25,761 nucleotides of DNA from Planctomycetaceae bacterium (GTDB lineage: Bacteria; Planctomycetota; Planctomycetia; Pirellulales; Thermoguttaceae): the NCBI GenBank assembly GCA_015062085.1, contig SUVI01000037.1:1-25761 (forward strand). The letters are read 5' to 3'. This document shows, in pieces, positions 16,741 through 24,158 of this stretch. The position numbers were made by a program, and so were the translations under genes. The notes under the pieces were generated by a model. It searched no databases. It was not told the DNA's origin and saw nothing but the letters and a program-made list of their open reading frames with translations. How positions within the stretch are numbered: position 1 is the first letter of the stretch; every line of letters begins with the position of its first letter.

Positions 16741-19700
16741 ATGAAAAAAACACATTTTCCTTTCCGATCATCGAGTATTCTTTTGACTATCTGTATACTC
16801 GCATTCAGCAGCATTTCCCTCAAAACGCTGTCGGCGCAGGACGCAGTTCGCGTTCCAGCTTCGAGTGAAGAAATTCTGGCGGACTGGCTGCTTCAGGACC
16901 TCGCGTTCGATCCGGCGAAAGGACAGATGCCCGTCACTCCGGATTCCCCAGCCAAAACCGTCTTCACGGATCGTGCCCCCAACTCTGCACAGGCGGAGAC
17001 CGAACGCGTACTGGTCGTGAAGGTCCTCGACGAAGCTGAAGCCCGGGCGAAAGCCGCCTCGGATACTGACGCGCAGCAGAAATGCGCGGAATTCCGTAAA
17101 GAACTGGCTGCTCTTGACGGAACGGCCGGCACGGATGCTCGCTGGAAGGAACTTTACGTCAAGTCGGCGATGTTGCGCCGTTCGCTGCGTCTGGCTCCGC
17201 TTCGCAAGGCCGCGCCGAAATTCATCTTCACGAAACACCCGAACCTCGGCGGTTCGCACTACGCGTACACCGAAGCCGTTTCTGACGCGCAGGCGGAAAG
17301 CAATTTCCGTCCTGGTTCCCAGCTCTGCATGATGGAACTGACGGAAAACGGTGAGTATATGGAAAAAATCCTCATCGACGACCCGCGCGGAGCGATCCGT
17401 GACCCGGACATCACCTACGACGGCAAGGCGGTCGTTTTTGCGTGGAAGAAATCGAAGCTGCTGGACGACTTCCATCTTTACCGCATGGATCTTGAGACGA
17501 AAGAGATCAAACAGCTCACCTTCGGCCTTGGCTGGGCGGATTATGAACCCTGCTGCCTGCCGAGCGGCGACATCATTTTCAACTCCACGCGCTGCTCTCA
17601 GATCGTCGACTGCTGGTGGACGGAAGTCTCGAACCTCTACCGTATCGACTCCGACGGCCAGTTTATGCGCCGTATGTCGTTCGACCAAGTCCATGACAAC
17701 TACCCGACACTGACGCTTGACGGCCGCGTCATCTACACGCGCTGGGACTACAATGACCGCGGACAGATCTATCCGCAGGGACTTTTCCAGATGAATCCGG
17801 ACGGAACGGGCCAGACCGCTCTCTACGGAAATAACTCGTGGTTCCCGACGACGATCCTGCACGCGCGTCCGATCCCGGAAACCAACGGCCAGCTCATCTG
17901 CGTTTTTTCCGGACATCACAGCTGGCAGCGTGGTAAGCTCGGAGTCCTTGACCCGAACAAAGGCCGTGAAGAAGCGGAAGGCGCGACTCTGACCGCTCCG
18001 TATCGCAAAACTGCGCCCGACCGAGTTGACGCTTATGGTCAGACCGGTGAACAGTTCTGCTATCCGGTCCCGGTCTCTCGTGACGCTTTCCTCGTTGCGT
18101 ACCGTCCCAACACGGACAAGAAAAATCAGACCCAGGAAAGGATCGATCCGTTCTCGATCTACCTCATGGATTTTGACGGTAAACGCGAGCTTCTGGTCAT
18201 GGATGGAAACAAATCGTGCAATCAGACGGCTTTCTACGCCATGAAACCGGCCATTCAGGAACGTCCGTCGATGGTCGATCCCTCGCAGACGACCGGCGTC
18301 TACTATCTTCAGGATGTTTTCTACGGTCCCGGTCTGGAAGGCGTGGACCGCAGCAAGATCCGCTCGCTGCGCGTCGTGGAGATCGGTTTCCGCACGGTCG
18401 GCATCGGACATAATGGAAACAGTGGACCGGCAGGAGGCGCGATGTCGTCCACGCCGATCTCCATCGGCGGCGGTGCGTGGGACACGAAAAAAGTCCTAGG
18501 CGAAGCGAAGATCTACGAAGACGGTTCCGCCTGTTTCCGCGTTCCAGCCAAGACTCCGCTTTACTTCCAGGTCATCGACAACAATGGGCACGTCGTGCAG
18601 ACGATGCGCTCCTGGAGCACGCTCCAGCCCGGCGAAACCTTCTCCTGCATCGGATGCCATGAAGACAAAAACTCCATCGCGGCCCGAGGTTCTTCTTCCA
18701 TGGCGATGAAGGCTGGTCCGCAGGAACTCACGCCGTTCTACGGTCCCGCGCGTTGGTTCTCCTTCACGAAAGAGATCCAGCCGATCCTGGACAAGCACTG
18801 TGTCAAGTGCCACGACAATTCCGAGGCTCTTCCGCCGTACGCGAATGCAGCAGAACACTCGATACGCATTCCGATCGAGCATTTCACCCCGGTCTTCCCG
18901 ATCGCGAGCGATTGGTCCTACGTGACGGAAACTCCGGCCGAAGGCTGGGCGTCCCGCTATCCGATCCAGGACGGCGCGAAAAAAGCCTCGGGTCCGTTCG
19001 GGTATATCCCGGATCTCAAGAAGGGTGGTTCCGTCTGGGATCCCAACTCGCTTGGCATCTGGATGACTCGTGAGCTGATCCTTCCGGAGAACTTCCAGGC
19101 GAAGGATCTTTACGCGAACGTTTTCTATGATGATGACGTCCAAGTCTTCATCAATGGGCAGAAAGTCTTTTTCGCGAAAGGCTTCATCAAAAACTACCAG
19201 CTTCGCCAGCTGACTGTGAATCCGCTCAAACCGGGACGCAATGTAATCGCCGTCTACTGCCTCTTCGCGGGCGGCGGACGGGGTGTGGATCTCGGCCTTT
19301 ACGAACTGAAGGATTCGGAAGCCGCGAAGGAGATCGCGCAAAAAGCGCATCCGTTCAGTCTTTTGGGAAAAAGTTGGCATGACACTGGCGCGAAACGTTA
19401 TTGGAGCGAATCCTATCTGAATCTTACGAATTCCAATCGTGCGGAACGGGCGAGTGCCAAAAAATCCAACGTCGTGACTTGGATCAATATCCAGAACTCT
19501 CCGACGATGCTCAAGCCGTACGATTCCGGCGCGGCGTTCAGCTCGATCTGTACGATGTTTGACGGTCCGAACCCGCACAATGGAGTTCAGCTTTCGCAGA
19601 AGGAAAAAGACCTCATCGCGTGCTGGATCGACCTTCTCGTTCCGTTCTGCGCCACGTATGAGGAAGCGAGTGCCTGGGAAGATGCCGAGTGGAAGCGTCA

Positions 19701-20103
19701 TGCGTACTATAACGCGAAGAAAGATTTCTCTGACGAACTAGACCGCAAGAACTACGAAGCGTGGGCGAAATCTCAGCCCGTCCCGGTCATCACGGGGAGC
19801 GAGAATCCCTACCGCGACCTCGTGCCGACGGCGAAACGCGTCGACACCGCGGATTCCATAACGTTCGAGTTCGCCGAACCGGTCCGGACAGACTTGCTGA
19901 AAATGACACTTCGCGGTGACGTAAAAGAGAACGCGGAATACGAGATCCGCCTGGACGGTCATGCCGAAAAACAGACGCTCACTCCGCAGCAGCGTACCGT
20001 GTGGGTCAGCCAAGACGTCCGCACGGTCTCGAAGGTCACGATCACCGGCAAGAAAGAACTTCTGGAAAAGGTCGAGATCCTCGGCGTTTCGGGGGCTTTC
20101 TGA
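16741..20103 (+). CDS. Exported di-haem HzsA-related (hydrazine synthase alpha-like) beta-propeller protein
   Basis: The product is 1120 residues from ATG 16741, where a classical signal peptide begins (cleavage likely after LSA, about residue 34). Residues about 140-560 form a TolB/WD40-like propeller with repeated YRMDLETKEIKQLT and DITYDGKAVVFAW units, typical of the planctomycete HzsA-related family. Two c-type haem motifs follow: CIGCH at 636-640 and CVKCH at 687-691. A beta-sandwich insert lies near 770-856 (VFINGQKVFF). The family tail HNGVQLSQKEKDLIACWIDL comes next, then a discoidin-like end from about 1037. True hydrazine synthase is known only from anammox bacteria, and nothing else here suggests anammox, so a different electron-transfer or carbohydrate-linked periplasmic role is more likely. 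A terminator follows at 20174. Confidence 0.8.
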   Translation: MKKTHFPFRSSSILLTICILAFSSISLKTLSAQDAVRVPASSEEILADWLLQDLAFDPAKGQMPVTPDSPAKTVFTDRAPNSAQAETERVLVVKVLDEAEARAKAASDTDAQQKCAEFRKELAALDGTAGTDARWKELYVKSAMLRRSLRLAPLRKAAPKFIFTKHPNLGGSHYAYTEAVSDAQAESNFRPGSQLCMMELTENGEYMEKILIDDPRGAIRDPDITYDGKAVVFAWKKSKLLDDFHLYRMDLETKEIKQLTFGLGWADYEPCCLPSGDIIFNSTRCSQIVDCWWTEVSNLYRIDSDGQFMRRMSFDQVHDNYPTLTLDGRVIYTRWDYNDRGQIYPQGLFQMNPDGTGQTALYGNNSWFPTTILHARPIPETNGQLICVFSGHHSWQRGKLGVLDPNKGREEAEGATLTAPYRKTAPDRVDAYGQTGEQFCYPVPVSRDAFLVAYRPNTDKKNQTQERIDPFSIYLMDFDGKRELLVMDGNKSCNQTAFYAMKPAIQERPSMVDPSQTTGVYYLQDVFYGPGLEGVDRSKIRSLRVVEIGFRTVGIGHNGNSGPAGGAMSSTPISIGGGAWDTKKVLGEAKIYEDGSACFRVPAKTPLYFQVIDNNGHVVQTMRSWSTLQPGETFSCIGCHEDKNSIAARGSSSMAMKAGPQELTPFYGPARWFSFTKEIQPILDKHCVKCHDNSEALPPYANAAEHSIRIPIEHFTPVFPIASDWSYVTETPAEGWASRYPIQDGAKKASGPFGYIPDLKKGGSVWDPNSLGIWMTRELILPENFQAKDLYANVFYDDDVQVFINGQKVFFAKGFIKNYQLRQLTVNPLKPGRNVIAVYCLFAGGGRGVDLGLYELKDSEAAKEIAQKAHPFSLLGKSWHDTGAKRYWSESYLNLTNSNRAERASAKKSNVVTWINIQNSPTMLKPYDSGAAFSSICTMFDGPNPHNGVQLSQKEKDLIACWIDLLVPFCATYEEASAWEDAEWKRHAYYNAKKDFSDELDRKNYEAWAKSQPVPVITGSENPYRDLVPTAKRVDTADSITFEFAEPVRTDLLKMTLRGDVKENAEYEIRLDGHAEKQTLTPQQRTVWVSQDVRTVSKVTITGKKELLEKVEILGVSGAF

Positions 20104-20173
20104 GCACAGCCTGATCCCGCGGCTCAGCCTTTTCGCTGACTGACCATCCTGCCTTTTGCTGGTTGACTATCCC

Positions 20174-20208
20174 AACGGGTGTGTCGTTTTTCACGGCACG
20201 CCCGTTTT
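20174..20208 (+). terminator. Intrinsic terminator after the HzsA-like gene
   Basis: A 10-bp stem (20174-20183 with 20197-20206, AACGGGTGTG/CACGCCCGTT, one G-U pair) has a 13-base loop. It ends in only four T (20205-20208) before CGTTGG, so the U-tract is short. It lies 70 bp after the stop. Confidence 0.65.
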
Positions 20209-20326
20209 CGTTGGATCAAAAAAACAAAAAAATTCCTCCGGCAATGGTGTACCGAAGGAACGGAATGTTTTCAGAAAAAGAGCTTTTTCTCTCTGGTGTC
20301 TGTTCTGTTTTTTTATTTCGATCTTT

Positions 20327-20727
20327 TTACTTCGATGCCGACATTTCCAGCCTGCGTGCGATCGCGGTGATCCGTGCATCCGGTTCGCAGATCCACTGCT
20401 GGTACGGAAAGCGGCGGGAATTCAGGAGGATCATATTTTTTCCGATCAAGAGTTCGCTGGAGTCCAGATCGACAGCAAGCCCATAAGGAGCGTAACTGGC
20501 CAGCGACAATTTCCACCCTTTTTTCTTTTTTACCCAATCATTGATCTCGCCAGGTCCTGAACCGAAACAGTGATCTCGATATTCTCTGGCAATTTACGGC
20601 ACTGGCATGGCAAAACGACAGCGCGCAGTCTGTCCGGGGACAGATTTTCACAGCGACAGCCTATCGCTGCTCCAAAGAGACATCCGATCAGCAGACAGCC
20701 GCATTGAAATCGTTTGCTTGCCATCAT
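20327..20727 (-). pseudogene. Frameshifted small exported or lipoprotein-like gene
   Basis: The frame from ATG 20727 gives 65 residues (hydrophobic N-terminus LLIGCLFGAAIGC, possible lipobox AIGC) and stops at 20530. A second minus-strand frame, open through the overlap and ending at 20327, encodes a protein-like tail: INDWVKKKKGWKLSLASYAP, then AVDLDSSELLIGKNMILL and ICEPDARITAIARRLEMSASK. Restoring one C in GACCTGG (to GACCCTGG) would join them into about 133 residues through VQDPGEINDW. That join is my inference. The start overlaps, as ATGA, the end of the extended Rpn frame, so the two look like one former operon. A sequencing or assembly error is the alternative. I do not recognise a family. 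Confidence 0.55.
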
Positions 20728-20870
20728 GGAGGTACCGGCTCCATCAATTTATCAAGCTGCTCCAGATCCGTGATCTTCTGGATCTTTTCACGTTCCGCCT
20801 CGGTGAATTCCGCCGGGAATTTCGACTCCAAGATCATCGCAACGGCTTCCGCTTTCGCTTCCAGCTTGCC
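20724..20870 (-). pseudogene. Detached C-terminal segment of the Rpn-family gene
   Basis: After the TAA at 20873-20871, the same frame stays open for 48 codons to TGA at 20726-20724. It reads GKLEAKAEAVAMILESKFPA, then EFTEAEREKIQKITDLEQLD and KLMEPVPP. This is the composition expected for the end of Rpn/PD-(D/E)XK transposase-like proteins, a helical tail after a GREQ-rich linker. The stop comes from a single C to T change (CAA to TAA), visible by comparing neighbouring 12-bp repeat units. The full gene would be 20724-21713. Confidence 0.7.
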
Positions 20871-20906
20871 TTACTCACGGCCTTGCTCACGGCCTTGCTC
20901 ACGGCC
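20871..20906. repeat. 12-bp tandem repeat encoding the GREQ linker
   Basis: Three contiguous units (20871-20882, 20883-20894, 20895-20906) read TTGCTCACGGCC, except that the first has TTA. On the minus strand this is the CAA to TAA change that ends the Rpn reading frame. Confidence 0.9.
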
Positions 20907-21713
20907 TTGATGGATGGAGACTTCAATGTCCCGGATCGCTTTTTCACGAGCGAGAGCGCGTTCACGGAACAGCTCGTCACGGGTAAAGCGCGAGTAGAGC
21001 CGGTGCGTGCGTTCCAAGCCCGGCGTATGGGTCAGCAATTTGTCCATTTCCGCCTCCGTTTTTTGATTTGCGTTAAGTAAATAATCGATCCAGTTCCGCA
21101 GCGGCTCATCCTTCTCCGCAACTTCTGTCATCCCGGAAAATACAGGTTCCAGCTTGCGGCCCGTCAACTCCAGCGTATGGATCTCCGCATGCTCTGTGAA
21201 CAGGACATACGGCTCCGTTTCTGAACGCAGCGTGAACACATTGTGCATCCGCGAGAGCTGCGGAAAAAGCTCAAAGCGCGTCAAAACGATCGACATGACC
21301 GGCCGCAGTTCCGTATAGTGTTCGCTTTCGCAGATCTGCGTTGAGTAGATCTGGCTCCAATAGTACAACACGCAGTTCGTGAACCCTTGGCCGGGCATCA
21401 GCTGCATCTCAATGTCGTAAAATGAGCCTTTTTCGTCAGTGACCTTCACGTCAACGACCGTCATTTTATCTTCGTAAAAGTCCGCGAGATGAAATGGACT
21501 CTTGATCTCCGCCTTCACGATCAGCGGACGGCCCGCGCTCAGATTCACGGCATTGATGAACCCAACGAGTCCCTCTTCCGCCCCCTGCGACGAAAAAAGG
21601 TACAGAAACACCACATCCGACATCGGAGGCAAATCGAAAATCGGCTTTTTCACAGTCGTTTTCGCCGTTTTTTTCGCCGTTTTTCGGGCAAATTTTAGCG
21701 GTATTGGATCCAT
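20871..21713 (-). CDS. Rpn-family recombination-promoting nuclease/putative transposase, truncated by a stop codon
   Basis: The product is 280 residues. The N-terminal two thirds is the PD-(D/E)XK domain of the Rpn (YhgA-like, PDDEXK_2) family: DKMTVVDVKVTDEKGSFYDI followed by EMQLM, with D88, E102 and Q104 as likely catalytic residues. YYWSQIY and the later LELTGRKL region also follow the family pattern. The family is known for DNA cleavage that stimulates recA-independent recombination; the target is unspecified. The protein ends in a GREQGREQGRE linker at a TAA that interrupts the frame, with the family-like tail continuing to 20724. The catalytic domain is intact, so a shortened active enzyme is possible. 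The start ATG 21713 has a weak AGAG site and a near-consensus promoter at 21761-21734. The N-terminus is lysine- and threonine-rich, perhaps slipped repeats (KKTAKKTAKTTVKK). Confidence 0.85.
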   Translation of the reverse strand: MDPIPLKFARKTAKKTAKTTVKKPIFDLPPMSDVVFLYLFSSQGAEEGLVGFINAVNLSAGRPLIVKAEIKSPFHLADFYEDKMTVVDVKVTDEKGSFYDIEMQLMPGQGFTNCVLYYWSQIYSTQICESEHYTELRPVMSIVLTRFELFPQLSRMHNVFTLRSETEPYVLFTEHAEIHTLELTGRKLEPVFSGMTEVAEKDEPLRNWIDYLLNANQKTEAEMDKLLTHTPGLERTHRLYSRFTRDELFRERALAREKAIRDIEVSIHQGREQGREQGRE

Positions 21714-21733
21714 ACATACTCTCTTCTGATTTT

Positions 21734-21761
21734 ATTATAGCGCGTTCCGTCGAAAAGTCAA
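21734..21761 (-). promoter_or_regulatory. Sigma70-type promoter of the Rpn-family gene
   Basis: On the minus strand, -35 TTGACT (21761-21756), a 16-base spacer and perfect -10 TATAAT (21739-21734) give a start about 15 bases before ATG 21713. It has no C-tract, unlike the five promoters described elsewhere. Confidence 0.75.
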
Positions 21762-21803
21762 CCCTGGAAGATTTTTTCAAAAAAAGAAAACGTTTTTTCC
21801 TGA

Positions 21804-21873
21804 ATTTTTGGTTCATCCGGTAACTGCGTACAAGTTTCACCGCCGAAAATTCAGAATACGCACGGAGAGACAC
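21804..21873 (+). repeat. Degenerate dispersed repeat, copy B
   Basis: Partner of 4507-4576: AATTTTT, then GGTTCATCC, then GTTTCACC, ending in an ACGCACGGAGAGACAC-type stretch. It lies upstream of the promoter of the prepilin-like gene and just beyond the Rpn promoter. Confidence 0.55.
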
Positions 21874-21936
21874 TCTTCCGGGTGCCCTAGCGGGACAGAG
21901 GATAAACTTAAAAGTTTTACATTCACCTTCCAGCCA

Positions 21937-21968
21937 CCCCTTGCATTTGCTCTGGAGTGTGCTATAAT
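21937..21968 (+). promoter_or_regulatory. C-tract promoter of the prepilin-like gene
   Basis: Four C (21937-21940) abut -35 TTGCAT (21941-21946); a 16-base spacer leads to perfect -10 TATAAT (21963-21968). Transcription near 21975 rules out the in-frame starts before that point. Confidence 0.75.
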
Positions 21969-22041
21969 GTACGATTGGAGGTATTACGTTTCACCTGATC
22001 GGCACGATAATTCAGAAATGGGAAAGGTGCGGGATGATAAG

Positions 22042-22890
22042 ATGGACAAAAGAGCAAAAGTAAGACAGCGTTTGTGGCATCTGCGCGGATTTACGCTCGT
22101 GGAGCTTCTCGTGGTGATCGCGATCATCGGAATGCTCATTGGTCTGCTTCTTCCTGCGGTACAGGCAGCGCGGGATGCCGCGCGGAACATGCAGTGCTCG
22201 AACAATCAGAAACAGATCGGGCTGGCGATGCTCCAGTACGAGACGGCCAGCCGGAAGTTCCCGCCGTCGCATACGCTCAAGCCGGCGAAACATAATGTCC
22301 TTTCTCTGATACTCCCGTATCTCGAACAGGGAAACACTGCCGTACAGATGGACCTGAACGTGAACTGGAACAAAGCGCCGAATTCGACGGTAAGTAAGAC
22401 GAACATTCCGGTCTTTCGGTGTCCCGCGACGCCGGAGAAAGAAGATTTCATCTCGGATTACGCCGCCAACACGAAGATCCAGCCAGCCGTCTACAATGTG
22501 TTCGTGAAGGCGGGACTCGCAAAAAAACGGAATCTCTGGTACGGAATGCTTCGTCCGGATGACCGGGCATTGTATGCGTCGGAGATCCGGGATGGTCTCT
22601 CAAACACGTTCCTCTTTTTTGAAGACTGTGGCCGACCGATCGGATACACGCGAAACGAGGCGGACGGCTCGAAGATCAGCGGTTCCCGTTGGGCGGATGC
22701 GGACGCGTTCTTCTACACGCATTCGGTGACGGGAAATCGATTCATCAATCAGAACAATCACAACGAAGTCTACAGTTTTCATCGGAACGGCTGCTTTTAT
22801 GTGTACGCGGATGGATCGGTGCACTTCCATAGCGACGCGATCGACGCCGACACGTTTTTCTCGCTCTTTACGTACAATCAGCAAGATTAA
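22042..22890 (+). CDS. DUF1559 prepilin-like (type II secretion pseudopilin-type) protein
   Basis: The product is 282 residues from ATG 22042; ATG 22018 (eight codons longer) is possible, and neither has a good ribosome site. The leader [16 protein letters not shown] ends at G16, followed by the prepilin N-methylation helix [20 protein letters not shown] and [28 protein letters not shown]. Prepilin peptidase should cut after G16. The C-terminal half has the DUF1559 pattern: RCPATP, then [16 protein letters not shown], and finally [18 protein letters not shown]. These proteins occur in many paralogues in planctomycetes and are presumed to assemble at or be exported to the cell surface; the exact role is unknown. 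It is a single gene with its own C-tract promoter; no clear terminator is seen. Confidence 0.92.
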   Translation: MDKRAKVRQRLWHLRGFTLVELLVVIAIIGMLIGLLLPAVQAARDAARNMQCSNNQKQIGLAMLQYETASRKFPPSHTLKPAKHNVLSLILPYLEQGNTAVQMDLNVNWNKAPNSTVSKTNIPVFRCPATPEKEDFISDYAANTKIQPAVYNVFVKAGLAKKRNLWYGMLRPDDRALYASEIRDGLSNTFLFFEDCGRPIGYTRNEADGSKISGSRWADADAFFYTHSVTGNRFINQNNHNEVYSFHRNGCFYVYADGSVHFHSDAIDADTFFSLFTYNQQD

Positions 22891-23060
22891 AAGGGTCCGC
22901 TCCGGCACTTAGCAGGAATGTGAAGCCCGCGTGTCCTAACATGAATTTCAGGGAAGGCACGAAAACACACCAAACCGTTTCGAGCATTCCGCAAGCCCCA
23001 TCCGCATCTCCAATGACCGCAAACACAATGTGAACTGGGATGCCGCTGCCGGCGGGCTCT

Positions 23061-23912
23061 TTAATTCCGCCTTTGGCAGAGAATACCGACACTGTGTACG
23101 ATCAGGACGGAATACATAAGTACGGCCGCCCCGGCAAAGAGACTGAACATACCGCCCCATAGTATCGGTGTCCTTTGGATAGCATAGGTAAACGCAGGGG
23201 AGGCCGTCAAGATCAAAGCGACAGCAAGGGATGCCAGAGAAATTGCGCAGAAACTGCACGTTTGCGAAACTCTCCGAGTATAGCCCCAATGCCGGAAAAT
23301 ATTGTACGGAAACAAAAAAAAGACAGCCAAAAGAAACCCGAGCGCCAGCATCTCCGGAAGCTCACGGGTAAAACTTGCCGTCATTCGGAGACACGCTAGG
23401 AGAAAGCACCAATACGCACACGCCGTCAGCCCCCACATTGCCAAGTTCGCCCTAAACGGAGTTCGTCCGTGCGGCTCAAGCTCCGCGGCGGCGTTCTCAT
23501 TCAGCTTGGTACGATGCAGGAGACGCCAACAGAGGATCCCAAGGTATCGGAGAAACAGAACTGAGCCAGTTTGAACTGCCGCCCAAAAAGCGAAAAAGAG
23601 CGGAATGATAAACGGCGGCGGCTCAATGGCGGGCGGAGTCCAAATCATGCTAAAACAGCAAAAGAATGTGAAAGATAGAAAAACAGAACCCAAACTTCCC
23701 AGCCAAGCAGCCAAACGCGGGCTTTTCCAAGCGCGAAAAACGAAAAACGGGATCAAAAATACCGCCAGTACCAAAGTATCCAGCAGCAAGCTCTCCCTCC
23801 AATGTAAAGGTACTCCATCTATCGGAAAGATCGTCAAATAGACCCAAAATCCATAAAAGACCCCCAATAAACACCACCACACACGGTTTCCCCAAAGTTG
23901 AAATCGATTCAT
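23061..23912 (-). CDS. Polytopic membrane protein, function unknown
   Basis: The product is 283 residues from ATG 23912, chosen because AAGGAGAAGGAAA lies directly before it; the frame extends to 23951 without such a site. Six or seven hydrophobic segments can be seen. Examples are VWWCLLGVFYGFWVYLTIF near 10-28, LDTLVLAVFLIPFFVF near 45-60, SVFLSFTFFCCFSMIW near 75-92 and ILWGGMFSLFAGAAVLMYSV near 250-270. A proline-rich loop (WTPPAIEPPPFIIP) lies between segments, and a hydrophilic loop with LNENAAAELEPHGRTPF lies near 145-160. No family motif or catalytic residue is recognised. The gene stands alone; repeated TTTCAAG motifs lie upstream at 24026-24053. Confidence 0.7.
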   Translation of the reverse strand: MNRFQLWGNRVWWCLLGVFYGFWVYLTIFPIDGVPLHWRESLLLDTLVLAVFLIPFFVFRAWKSPRLAAWLGSLGSVFLSFTFFCCFSMIWTPPAIEPPPFIIPLFFAFWAAVQTGSVLFLRYLGILCWRLLHRTKLNENAAAELEPHGRTPFRANLAMWGLTACAYWCFLLACLRMTASFTRELPEMLALGFLLAVFFLFPYNIFRHWGYTRRVSQTCSFCAISLASLAVALILTASPAFTYAIQRTPILWGGMFSLFAGAAVLMYSVLIVHSVGILCQRRN

Positions 23913-24025
23913 TTTCCTTCTCCTTTTTTGAAAGTCAACCTCGTTCCTCATCCTTCATCCCCCAAAGGACGAGATCTTACTCTCCATAGTATAGAACGAC
24001 CGTGTGTTACATAAAATCGCAAAAA

Positions 24026-24053
24026 TTTCAAGTTTCTTGAAAGTTTCTTGAAA
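24026..24053. promoter_or_regulatory. Direct and inverted CTTGAAA motifs upstream of the membrane protein gene
   Basis: TTTCAAG (24026-24032), TTT and CTTGAAA (24036-24042) form a perfect 7-bp inverted repeat. A second CTTGAAA follows at 24047-24053, within an 11-bp tandem AGTTTCTTGAA (24031-24041 and 24042-24052). The position, about 115-140 bp before ATG 23912, would suit an operator, but no promoter is clear here. Confidence 0.35.
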
Positions 24054-24131
24054 TCATTCCCCATAAGATGAGTAACCTGGAGAGAGAAGTCTTGAAAACA
24101 CTTCTCCCTCCGCTCTCTTTTCAAGAAATTT

Positions 24132-24152
24132 TCACTCTCTTAGAGTGATTTT
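24132..24152. terminator. Short hairpin after the Gfo/Idh/MocA gene
   Basis: TCACTCT, CTT, AGAGTGA (24132-24148) is a perfect 7-bp stem with a 3-base loop, 11 bp beyond the stop of the minus-strand gene ending at 24159. The TTTT follows on the plus strand; on the minus strand AAAATTTC follows, so termination of the minus-strand gene is plausible but not textbook. Confidence 0.45.
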
Positions 24153-24158
24153 GGGAAT

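Noticed and set aside
16768..18411. 547-residue minus-strand open frame inside the HzsA-like gene
   Set aside because: It is wholly antisense to a gene with signal peptide, haem motifs and family sequence. Its composition is arginine- and valine-rich without motifs, as expected for the complement of a GC-rich gene.
20156..20560. Plus-strand frames of 107-134 residues after the HzsA-like gene
   Set aside because: They begin at or inside the terminator hairpin, lack ribosome sites, and lie opposite the better supported frameshifted minus-strand gene.
22891..23060. Possible gene fragment (frame with NVNWDAAAGGLFNSAFGREY) between two genes
   Set aside because: It has no start codon, no ribosome site and no motif that I can assign. 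It vaguely recalls the end of Gfo/Idh proteins (NWDA), but the resemblance is too short to count.
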